Source: Gardnerella vaginalis (GTDB taxonomy: Bacteria > Actinomycetota > Actinomycetes > Actinomycetales > Bifidobacteriaceae). Taken from it: a DNA stretch of 38,808 nucleotides. This document shows, piece after piece, positions 27,701-33,848 of this stretch. Location: positions 58,667-97,474 of the forward strand of contig NZ_KQ956810.1 of assembly GCF_001546455.1 (NCBI RefSeq), read 5' to 3'. The notes under the pieces are model-generated. The model had not been told where the DNA came from and did no database searches. It saw only the letters and a list, made by a program, of their open reading frames with translations. The stretch's first letter is position 1. The number at the start of each line of letters is the position of its first letter. A program made the translations under genes and the position numbers.

Positions 27701-28107
27701 GACTGAGACTGTGCAGAAGAATTATCCGCTGAAGTAGCCGAATCTGCACGAGAATCCACACGCGAGACCGGCGAATCTGCACGAGAATCCTCATTAACTC
27801 CGCCTTCAACGTGCAACTTCATTGATTCGCCAGCAGCACCAGCAACCCTAACAACACGCCTTCCAGAACGCCTGCGCCTGATTACTGTAGCAGAATTTTG
27901 GCCGTTCGAAGAAGCGTCTCCCGAAACAACATTAACAACGCCGCCCACTCGAGCAGACGCAGCGCTAGCAGACGCAGCATTAGCGGCAGCAGCATTATTG
28001 TCAGCGGCGCCATCAAAAGCACTAGAATTTACGCTAACATTTTCATTTTCTTTTTTATTATCATCTGCTTCAGATACGTTGAAGCTTTCTCGCGTTACTC
28101 TGGGCAC
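24718..28107 (-). CDS. rne: Ribonuclease E/G with long disordered N-terminal extension
   Basis: This endoribonuclease initiates mRNA decay and processes rRNA/tRNA precursors. The protein is about 1129 residues. The first 550 or so are low-complexity, rich in Ser, Asp and Arg, with three arginine clusters (near IRRRRSGRRVVR, TRRRRRRRSSR and TRRRRRRRSKS). The catalytic core follows: S1-like region from about 570 (NIYLGRVQNVLPSMEAAFVDIG), DNase-I-like domain with Mg-binding aspartates in DVNTGR (about 869) and IDYVDM (about 912), and the zinc-link CPTCKGRG (about 971). The tail is acidic and Glu/Ser-rich. GTG at 28107 is preferred because TAGGAG lies 4 nt upstream; a TTG at 28131 is the longer alternative. 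Placing disorder N-terminal to the core is typical of Actinobacteria. Confidence 0.94.
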   Translation of the reverse strand: MPRVTRESFNVSEADDNKKENENVSVNSSAFDGAADNNAAAANAASASAASARVGGVVNVVSGDASSNGQNSATVIRRRRSGRRVVRVAGAAGESMKLHVEGGVNEDSRADSPVSRVDSRADSATSADNSSAQSQSQSQSHIRPITSLLFQEPVLPQRAHSASSSDLDSSYEGSNSSRDSRSQSESKRSSRDSRNGRKLSGSGSDFSDNLENKDDFSEDSNRSSRKSRKTRSSKSSAKGKVTRESFDENYDLQDDDTQLIRVRSRANRDDKNARIERDGSVAKDELQASDSDRSDRSDRSDYASQNSRKTRKNRRLNAAERRAAAEVEQIEEDLEYDDITYAPIENRKAGKASRRLDEGDFSSDFNVDFEDGFSNDSGSNRNDNADLDEDYAKESDLQDDEDGVVTRRRRRRRSSRVDRADRADRSSRADNANNSNDSEDSSDSFDSGVSKYDVDEIEVSQEDRNLIPDPEELQSQDEGIYTRRRRRRRSKSADDSSQSDQSRFDTVETDSQSRRSRKQQYIDEITDIEGSTRLEAKKQRRRDNRRERNRQNLLMEQDFLARRENVDRLMVVRERDRHTQISVIEDNILVEHYVSDIQEVATVGNIYLGRVQNVLPSMEAAFVDIGQARNGVLYAGEVNWDATRLEGQPRRMELAFKAGDPVLVQVTKDPIGHKGARLTSQVTLAGRFLVLVPSGAMTGVSRKLSDRERSRLRAIVSKIAPKDMGVIIRTAADGASEEAIEKDLESLVKQWDRIEAKRQEFLHGKRPKLLQGEPDVAIRVVRDIFNDDFQKMIVEGQGAYDRICEYLEMMAPDLRSKIEYWDPAEHEGKDVFDKWQIDSQLRKGMERQVYLPAGGSIVIDRTEAMTTIDVNTGRFIGRGKSLEETVTRCNLEASEEIARQLRLRDIGGMVMIDYVDMVMPANRDLVLRRLVECLARDRTKHQVAEVTSLGLVQMTRKRVGQGLVEAFSEECPTCKGRGFILHDEPTVSSEYADPYALKGGDPFIKTNKHGHGSLADPIPTTKQESSADVRAKLAKIAAAAASSAFFEESLRKSLDSGKDDKDEAGDFSIDEIEEESPATEELQEVTSESQEASEELETSDSPAESESQETGESQETTDESQEESEESEN

Positions 28108-28329
28108 AATGCTCCTAGCGAAACGCTGCAATCGTCTCGCGCTCTTAGCCTGGAATAAGCACGCTTATGCGAGCCACCCCTCGGGCTGTTAATAAAGTCT
28201 AGCTGCGCGACAGCGGACACCTGCCTCGATTAAAACCATGCGCTAAATCGCGCGAGGGGATCGACGCCGTCGAACGCTTTGGCGGCTTGCAGCGCCACCG
28301 TTCTCTAGTATGCCATATTGCAACGTCAA
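28108..28329 (-). promoter_or_regulatory. Long, GC-rich structured leader of the RNase E/G gene
   Basis: The DNA upstream of rne is visibly more GC-rich than its surroundings and has many pairings on the transcript strand. A 7-bp long-range helix joins 28177-28183 (CCCCTCG) and 28253-28259 (CGAGGGG). Inside it are GCTGT/ACAGC (28185-28189 with 28210-28214) and a GCGC/GCGC hairpin (28240-28253, sharing one base with the long helix). Upstream in the transcript are TCGAC-GCC-GTCGA (28261-28273) and GGCG/CGCC (28281-28296). An ATAAGC/GCTTAT hairpin (28156-28169) lies closer to the start. TTGACG at 28329-28324 is a possible -35. E. coli rne is autoregulated through its leader; this is a candidate analogue. 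Confidence 0.55.
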
Positions 28330-28366
28330 ATAACATGCGCTCACGCAAGGCGATTCACACATTACC

Positions 28367-28516
28367 ACATTTGTTCCCTTTTGCCCGCGTTTGTTTCTTT
28401 TTGCCCGCATTTGTTTACGTTTTGGGTCAAATGGGAAACAAATGCAGGAACACATGCCCGAGTTTGTTTCTTTTTGCCCGAGTTTGTTTACGTTTTGGCC
28501 AATTTGGGAAACAAAA
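28367..28516. repeat. Hairpin array A3: two full units, 73-bp period
   Basis: GTTTGTTTC recurs at 28389 and 28462, again 73 bp apart; a degenerate CACATTTGTTCCC precedes. The first hairpin has perfect 10-bp arms GCATTTGTTT (28407-28416) and AAACAAATGC (28436-28445) with a 19-nt loop. In A1 the equivalent stem has G-C where this copy has A-T, so the arms change together. It lies between the end of the KilA-N gene and the rne leader. Confidence 0.92.
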
Positions 28517-28520
28517 GCAA

Positions 28521-28578
28521 GTGCGACGACCTGCCTTCGCGCGCTACGCTCTAAGCGAAAAGGCATGTCGGAGCGCAC
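28521..28578. repeat. Palindromic repeat family C, complete copy
   Basis: Left arm GTGCGACGACCTGCCTT pairs with right arm AAGGCATGTCGGAGCGCAC (few mismatches and bulges) around the core CGCGCGCTACGCTCTAAGCG. It directly follows array A3, just as the copy in birA directly follows A1. A third copy with different arms is at 38.66 kb. Confidence 0.85.
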
Positions 28579-28629
28579 GAAAACGAGGTAAATATCAGTA
28601 TTAAGCTCAGAATTAAAAAGTGATTAAAC

Positions 28630-29490
28630 TCAATTTTTTAGCACGGAATCCAAACTTTTTATTCCAGAATTATTCAAATTCTCAAGAGATAAAATCTGCG
28701 TTCGCGCCAAATTTCTAAGTTCCACCATTCGATCTGCCTGTGGCAAACCCTTAGAAATCAAAACAGCGTTATAGCTTTCCATATTCGCCAATACCAGAAG
28801 CTCATTAATACTTGCCTCGTCTCGAATGTTGCCTTTTGACTTAGGATTTGCGTCTCTCCATTGCTTAGCAGTCTTATTAAACAGTGCAACATTTAACAAA
28901 TCTGCTTCATTTGCATACTTATACATCAACTGCTCAGAAGTCAAATCCTTCAACAAATATTCTTTAATAGCATCCGTATGAATCTTGTAATTAATCTTCG
29001 AAATCTCACGGTTCAAATTCCAATTCAGTGAAAGCCTTGAGTTCTCATCAGATTTAAGTCTTTGATAATCTTTGATAATATATAGTTCAAATTCTGCTGA
29101 AATCCAAGCTGCAAACTTAAATGCTATATCTTTATGAGCATAAGTTCCACCACCTCTACCGGATTTTACAAGTAAACCTATTGCATTCGTGATTTCTGAC
29201 CATTTTTTAGGAGATAGCGTAAAAGCATTGCTACCAGCTTCTTTCAAAAACCCCTCGAATTCGATGGGTTTAAAATTCGGATTGTTTAGTCTCTCCCATA
29301 TGCCTAAATACTCTATTGTACTGTAATTTCTCATCCAGTTTGCAACAACCACATTAGGCTCTTCTTTGTTTTTATATCTCGCAATATCGGTTAAACTAAC
29401 GTAATCATTCCTAAAATCTTCCGTATAAACCTGAATTGTAAAGCCTTTTGCTTCAATAGTTTCTTTTTTAATTTTCGACATATTAGACAT
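28630..29490 (-). CDS. KilA-N domain protein, probably phage- or mobile-element-derived
   Basis: The 286-residue protein has an N-terminal KilA-N-like DNA-binding domain (about 15-150): DYVSLTDIARYKN, VVVANWMRNYSTIEYLGIWERLNNP, GGGTYAHKDIAFKFAAWISAEFELYIIKDYQRL. The C-terminal part is helical and has no motif I can name (DLTSEQLMYKYANEADLLNVALF, IRDEASINELLVLANMESYNAVLI). KilA-N proteins occur in phages, large DNA viruses and bacterial accessory regions, often as regulators or antirepressors. Codon use is more A/T-rich than in flanking genes, which suggests acquisition. AGGGGA 5 nt upstream supports ATG 29490. It stands alone between rne and the Maf-Nudix gene, with a 73-bp-type array downstream and a 53-bp-type array upstream. 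No integrase, other phage genes or att sites are visible. Specific role unknown. Confidence 0.85.
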   Translation of the reverse strand: MSNMSKIKKETIEAKGFTIQVYTEDFRNDYVSLTDIARYKNKEEPNVVVANWMRNYSTIEYLGIWERLNNPNFKPIEFEGFLKEAGSNAFTLSPKKWSEITNAIGLLVKSGRGGGTYAHKDIAFKFAAWISAEFELYIIKDYQRLKSDENSRLSLNWNLNREISKINYKIHTDAIKEYLLKDLTSEQLMYKYANEADLLNVALFNKTAKQWRDANPKSKGNIRDEASINELLVLANMESYNAVLISKGLPQADRMVELRNLARTQILSLENLNNSGIKSLDSVLKN

Positions 29491-29692
29491 AATATTCCCC
29501 TAGTCTTTGCGCAAGTTTTTTACGTAATTATTTTATTTACTTGCTTAGTTTGCTTTATTTTTATGCGCTTAGCACAAACCCACAATGAATCACAAACAAA
29601 ACTACAAAATCTCGCAAAGCCATAAACTTCTAACAACTAGCAGAAAACTAGCATGCATCAGCGCATAAATATAATTCTACAAAGCAAGAGGA

Positions 29693-29800
29693 TTTCCCGA
29701 AAATGTTGTTCAAAACGGCAAAATCGACTACAAAAAGCGGAAGTTTTCCCCGACTTTGTAGCTAATTCACGGCGTGTCGAACTACAAAAAGCGCACAGCC
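29693..29800. repeat. Hairpin array B3: two units, 53-bp period
   Basis: The unit landmarks TGTTGTTCAAAACGG (29704) and TGTAGCTAATTCACGG (29757) are 53 bp apart. The second unit has TTTGTA (29755-29760) and TACAAA (29783-29788) half-sites 22 nt apart, around CACGGCGTGTCGA as in B1 and B2. Each begins with a CCCGA-type motif. The remaining 29491-29692 is AT-rich; I see no gene there, only the presumed promoter region of the KilA-N gene. Confidence 0.88.
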
Positions 29801-29812
29801 ACATGCGCGCAA

Positions 29813-31267
29813 CTAGCGAGTCGATGCTAGAGAATCGAGGCGAGCGCGGAAAGACGGCCAATCCGTGCGCATTGCCGTAAGCAGCTTGAGCTTCGGCACA
29901 TCATCAATCGGCACCCACTTTATTTCCATACTCTCGTCGTCGTGCGCGCACGGATTCACACAATGCCCTGGCTTTTCAAACGCAAAAACCGTTGTATAAC
30001 GCCAATTCCCGTGATTTTCGCAATACGCTCCAACAACATCAATGTCTTGAGACGTTATGTTCGCTTCTTCAAACGACTCGCGCAGCGCGCCTTCAATCGC
30101 AGTTTCGCCATCAGATATTGCGCCGCCAGGAATCCCCCACGTGCCGCCTTCCGCGCTCCAAAGCGCGCGATGCTGCATAACAACATGACTCACGCGCCCA
30201 GTGGCCTCGTCTCGCCTAGCAAGCAGCACGCCAGCCGCGCCATTATGCCCCCAATGCTTGCGCCCACAATCGCACATCACCCATCCGTCTCCTGGCTGAT
30301 GCACGTTTTCTTTAGGCACTTCTTCGGAAGCTGGATCGTCTTTAATCGCCTCGCCCTCTAGCTTGCGACTATTCCACAAATCTGGCCAAGCGTACCCAAG
30401 CTCGCCAACCATCTGCCTTAGCAGCGGCAAGCTGATTCCAAGAACTCCATGCGGATCGCCCTGAATTCCCTCAATAAACGCCCCGCCAAAGCCTTCTAAC
30501 GTAAAGGATCCTGCCACTTCCAGCGGCTCGCCAGTTTCTACGTACGCGCGAATTTCCTCATCGCTCATATGTGCAAAAGTCACGCTTGCGCGACTCACTT
30601 TGCACACGGTTTTGCCACTTTTTGCGTCGATTAAGCAATGGCCAGTAAACAATTCTCCAGTTTTTCCGCTCATTTGCTTGATTCGCTCAAATGCCACTTC
30701 AGGAGTATGCGGCTTTCCGTAACATTCGCCGTCTAGTAAAAACATGGAGTCGCAGCCAACAATAAGCACGCTGTTGCAATCTTTACAAGATTCATTCATA
30801 TGCGCAAAATCGTGAATATCAAAAGTCTTGGTAGGCACTTTTACGCCAGAAAAATCGCGAGTTTGCGCGGTATCTACGTTATGCGTTATATGCGATTGCG
30901 AGTCACTTGCTAAAGCGCTACTAGCAGTTTCAGAAGATTCAGATTCTGCATTCTCAGACTCATCCTCAGCCTCAGCAGCCTCCGCTTCCAGCGGATACCC
31001 CACAACCAAATCGCCACTAGCCGAAGCTGCTGCATTCGCCACAAGCTTCCACGACTCATACACCGCAAAAGCCTTTGCTCGCGCCAAAATCGAAACGCGC
31101 TCCTCGGCGCTCATCTGCTCCACGCTAACACCTCGCGCATTTGCAGCATTGCGCAAAGCCGCTGGCTCATCCACCTCACTCACGTGAATCACAGGAATCA
31201 CTCCTGCAGCAGCCAACACCGCTCTTCTTGCAGGAGACTGAGAAGCCAAAATCAATGAAACTTTCAT
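29813..31267 (-). CDS. Maf-like nucleotide pyrophosphatase fused to a Nudix hydrolase
   Basis: The 484-residue protein joins two nucleotide-sanitising folds. The Maf/YhdE domain (1-250) has LASQSPARRAVL, the EVDE motif (31-34), GCDSMFLLDGECYGKPHTPEVAF (about 171-193) and SFTLEGFGGAFIEGIQGDPHGVLG. Maf proteins hydrolyse (d)TTP/UTP or modified nucleotides. An acidic Glu/Ser/Ala insertion of about 80 residues (about 82-163) interrupts the fold, which may modify activity. The C-terminal Nudix domain has a canonical box at 381-404 (GGAISDGETAIEGAL then RESFEEANI), preceded by a Cys/His-containing segment (CDCGRKHWGHNG) that could bind metal. ATG 31267 follows GAGGG; the in-frame GTG at 31306 is less likely. 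It starts 40 bp after thrB and may share its transcript. Confidence 0.9.
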   Translation of the reverse strand: MKVSLILASQSPARRAVLAAAGVIPVIHVSEVDEPAALRNAANARGVSVEQMSAEERVSILARAKAFAVYESWKLVANAAASASGDLVVGYPLEAEAAEAEDESENAESESSETASSALASDSQSHITHNVDTAQTRDFSGVKVPTKTFDIHDFAHMNESCKDCNSVLIVGCDSMFLLDGECYGKPHTPEVAFERIKQMSGKTGELFTGHCLIDAKSGKTVCKVSRASVTFAHMSDEEIRAYVETGEPLEVAGSFTLEGFGGAFIEGIQGDPHGVLGISLPLLRQMVGELGYAWPDLWNSRKLEGEAIKDDPASEEVPKENVHQPGDGWVMCDCGRKHWGHNGAAGVLLARRDEATGRVSHVVMQHRALWSAEGGTWGIPGGAISDGETAIEGALRESFEEANITSQDIDVVGAYCENHGNWRYTTVFAFEKPGHCVNPCAHDDESMEIKWVPIDDVPKLKLLTAMRTDWPSFRARLDSLASTR

Positions 31268-31307
31268 ATTCCCTCTTTTTGCAACTTCACTTACAACTTC
31301 ACACAAA

Positions 31308-32318
31308 TTATTCGCGAGTTATTGCAACGCCAATAGAATCAACATGCACGTGCAAAATTTTCCAATCGCAGCCAACTAAAAGCGGTTTTGCAATTTTTTC
31401 TATTTCTGCAGCCACAGTTTTTTTGCTTATATTAGTAGCGTTATTTTCCTCTACGGAAGCTTGCGATTTTTCCTCGTAAAACACCGCTGCGCAAGATCCA
31501 GCTCCCGAAATCGCAGCCGCAAACCCCTTGTCTCGCAAAGCTTTTACCAAATCCCAAGTTGGTTGCATAAGGCTTGCTCGGTACGGCTGGTGAATAGCGT
31601 CTTGAGTAGCTGTAAAAAGCAAATCGTTTCTAGAAAGAGTGGATTTTACGCAAGAATCGGCAGAATCACCAAACGCAATCGGCAATAAGCAAGCGCGCGA
31701 AACGTTAAACACGGCATCTGCATACGGCACTTTTTCTGGCAGCGCTTGGCGAGCCATTTGCGTTGAAAGAGTAAAGTTTGGCACAAAAATCGTTGCACGA
31801 ATTTGCTTAGAAACGCCGTATCGAACTGTGTGGAACTCACTGCCATTCTTCCAACTGGTTGTTAATCCGCCAAAAACCGCTGGAGCAACGTTGTCTGGGT
31901 GACCTTCAATAGCCGCCGCAAGCTCAAAAATCGCCTGCCTGTTAAGATCCCCACTATGCGCAAAAGCCCAAGCCGCCGCCACACCTGCAACGATTGCACT
32001 GGCGGAAGACCCCATTCCGCGCGCCTGCGGAATGCGATTATGCGCTTCTAGAGTAAATCGCAAACGCGGCAAGCCAAACGCTTCGCACGCTTTGCGAAAC
32101 GCGCTAACAACAAGATGCGTCTCGTCTTTTGGCAACGTATTTTCGCCTTCGCCATGAATAATCACGCGAACATCTTGCGAATCATCAAGCGAATCATCAA
32201 GCGTAAAAACTAGCGAATCCGCATAATCAAGCGCAATTCCTGCAACGTCAAATCCAGACCCAAGATTTGCGCTGGTTGCTGGCACGCAAACTGACACACT
32301 GTTGCATACTGGTTTCAT
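31308..32318 (-). CDS. thrB: Homoserine kinase
   Basis: ThrB phosphorylates homoserine with ATP, the committed step to threonine. The 336-residue GHMP kinase has CVPATSANLGSGFDVAGIALDYAD at the N-terminus, the phosphate-binding loop ARGMGSSASAIVAGVAAAWAF, EGHPDNVAPAVFGGL, and a C-terminal motif AAISGAGSCAAVFY. A run of about 13 polar residues (KSQASVEENNATN) near the C-terminus is a probable surface insertion. ATG 32318 is chosen with AAAAGG just upstream; an in-frame start at 32351 would add 11 residues with no support. It follows hom by 49 bp, forming the standard hom-thrB operon. ThrC is not present here. Confidence 0.95.
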   Translation of the reverse strand: MKPVCNSVSVCVPATSANLGSGFDVAGIALDYADSLVFTLDDSLDDSQDVRVIIHGEGENTLPKDETHLVVSAFRKACEAFGLPRLRFTLEAHNRIPQARGMGSSASAIVAGVAAAWAFAHSGDLNRQAIFELAAAIEGHPDNVAPAVFGGLTTSWKNGSEFHTVRYGVSKQIRATIFVPNFTLSTQMARQALPEKVPYADAVFNVSRACLLPIAFGDSADSCVKSTLSRNDLLFTATQDAIHQPYRASLMQPTWDLVKALRDKGFAAAISGAGSCAAVFYEEKSQASVEENNATNISKKTVAAEIEKIAKPLLVGCDWKILHVHVDSIGVAITRE

Positions 32319-32367
32319 TTTGCACCTTTTCCACTCGAGCAGCCTACTCAATTACTCAACTACTCAA

Positions 32368-33750
32368 TTACTCAATAATTCGCAATGCAAGAGGCTTTGC
32401 ACACACAGCATCCACCTTTTGCAAATCCGCAATAATCGCGCGCAAATCCGCCTCGCTGCAATCTTTTACAAGCACACGCAAATCGCCAGGGCCGCCGATT
32501 CCGCAAGCTGGGCAATCACCTTCGCCATCGTATTGAGTTTGGCAAAGCATAGGCAATCGTTCCGCGTTTACTCCATGCGCCTCAAACACATCCATCACTT
32601 CGTCGCAAAGCGCAAGCGAGGTATCTTCCATGCTGCATCGTACAACAAAATCCGCACGAATCGATTGCGTGGAAGCCAAAGATTTGGCGTTATACATTGC
32701 CACGCTAGCATCATTGCAGCCGCGCGCTATGTTTCTAGCGGCTCCAACAATATCTCCAACCACCGCGCTTGCTGTTGGTGCACCGCCCGCGCCGCGGCCG
32801 TAGAACATAAGATCGTCCGCCGCTTGCGCCTTAACAAAAACGGCGTTAAAACTGCCATGAACGGAAGCCAGCGGATGCTCTTTGCTAACCAACGCTGGGT
32901 AAACGCTTGCGCTCACCGCGCCACGCGTGTCGCTTGCAACCGCCGCAAGCAGCTTAATCACGCGATTTTCAGTACCAGCCGCAGCAATGTCTGTTGCCGT
33001 AATCGCGCTAATTCCTTCAACGCTAACGTCATCAATGCTTACTGGCATCTGGAACGCAAGAGTTGCCAAAATCGCAGCCTTATTTGCTGCATCAAATCCT
33101 TCAACGTCTCCCGTAGGGTCCGCCTCCGCGTACCCCTTTTCTTGAGCTGCGCGCAAAGCCGAGTCAAAATCAAGCCCGCGAACCGTCATCTCGTCAAGAA
33201 TGTAGTTTGTAGTTCCGTTTACAATTCCAAAAATTTGCGTGATTTTGTCGCCTACAAGCGACTCTCTAAGTGGACGCAAAATTGGGATTGCGCCTGCCAC
33301 AGACGCCTCAAAGCTTAAATCCACTCCGCTTTTTTGTGCGCACTCGTAGAGTTCTGGTCCAAACTTTGCAAGCAACGCCTTGTTTGCGGTTACAACCGAT
33401 TTTCCGCATTCTAGCGCAGTTTTTACAAATGTGTGCGCTGGCTCTAAGCCGCCAATTAGCTCAACGATTATGTCTATATCTTCGCGTTCGCAAATCGCCC
33501 CCGCGTCTGCGCTTAAAAGATCTTTGGCAATCCAAGGCGCGTCCACATCTTCGGGATGCAAGCACGCAACTGCCGCAAGCTCTAGCGGAGCGCCGATTCG
33601 CGCCGATAAGTCCGCGTTTTCTTCCACTATTAAACGCGCTGTTTGCGATCCTACTGTTCCGGCGCCTAAAAGACCCACACGGATTGGATCTGCGGCAAAG
33701 CAATCGTCATCTGCGCATTGAGCACTTTCTAAATTGTTTTGGTCTAACAT
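32368..33750 (-). CDS. hom: Homoserine dehydrogenase
   Basis: Hom reduces aspartate semialdehyde to homoserine for threonine and methionine. The 460-residue protein has an N-terminal Rossmann motif (VGLLGAGTVGSQTARLI), the catalytic segment GTTNYILDEMTVRGLDFDSALRAAQEKGYAEADPTGDVEGFDAANKAAILATLAF abbreviated here by its GTTNYILDEM and DPTGDVEGFDAANK motifs, and a C-terminal ACT-like region (about 360-460, ending VDAVCAKPLALRIIE) that usually mediates threonine feedback. AGGAGG 5 nt before ATG 33750 is an excellent ribosome binding site. The first 20 residues (LDQNNLESAQCADDDCFAAD) are a variable extension. It leads the hom-thrB unit. Confidence 0.96.
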   Translation of the reverse strand: MLDQNNLESAQCADDDCFAADPIRVGLLGAGTVGSQTARLIVEENADLSARIGAPLELAAVACLHPEDVDAPWIAKDLLSADAGAICEREDIDIIVELIGGLEPAHTFVKTALECGKSVVTANKALLAKFGPELYECAQKSGVDLSFEASVAGAIPILRPLRESLVGDKITQIFGIVNGTTNYILDEMTVRGLDFDSALRAAQEKGYAEADPTGDVEGFDAANKAAILATLAFQMPVSIDDVSVEGISAITATDIAAAGTENRVIKLLAAVASDTRGAVSASVYPALVSKEHPLASVHGSFNAVFVKAQAADDLMFYGRGAGGAPTASAVVGDIVGAARNIARGCNDASVAMYNAKSLASTQSIRADFVVRCSMEDTSLALCDEVMDVFEAHGVNAERLPMLCQTQYDGEGDCPACGIGGPGDLRVLVKDCSEADLRAIIADLQKVDAVCAKPLALRIIE

Positions 33751-33791
33751 AAACGCCTCCTAACTTAAATCAATATTCAATTAAATAAATT

Positions 33792-33848
33792 CAACCTACA
33801 CAAACAGATTCAATTTGCACAAACAGATTCAGCCTACACAAACAGCAT
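33792..33848. repeat. 19-bp tandem repeat (x3) at the 3' end of the CPBP gene
   Basis: Three consecutive units CAACCTACACAAACAGATT, CAATTTGCACAAACAGATT and CAGCCTACACAAACAGCAT span 33792-33848. The third encodes the last codons and the stop (TAG at 33836-33834) of the CPBP gene; the other two lie in the spacer before hom. Duplication of a gene's terminal codons is the simplest origin. Confidence 0.9.

Noticed and set aside
29491..29692. Possible attachment site or phage remnant next to the KilA-N gene
   Set aside because: No integrase, tRNA or convincing direct repeats bracket the gene; short repeats such as AACTAGC are too weak.
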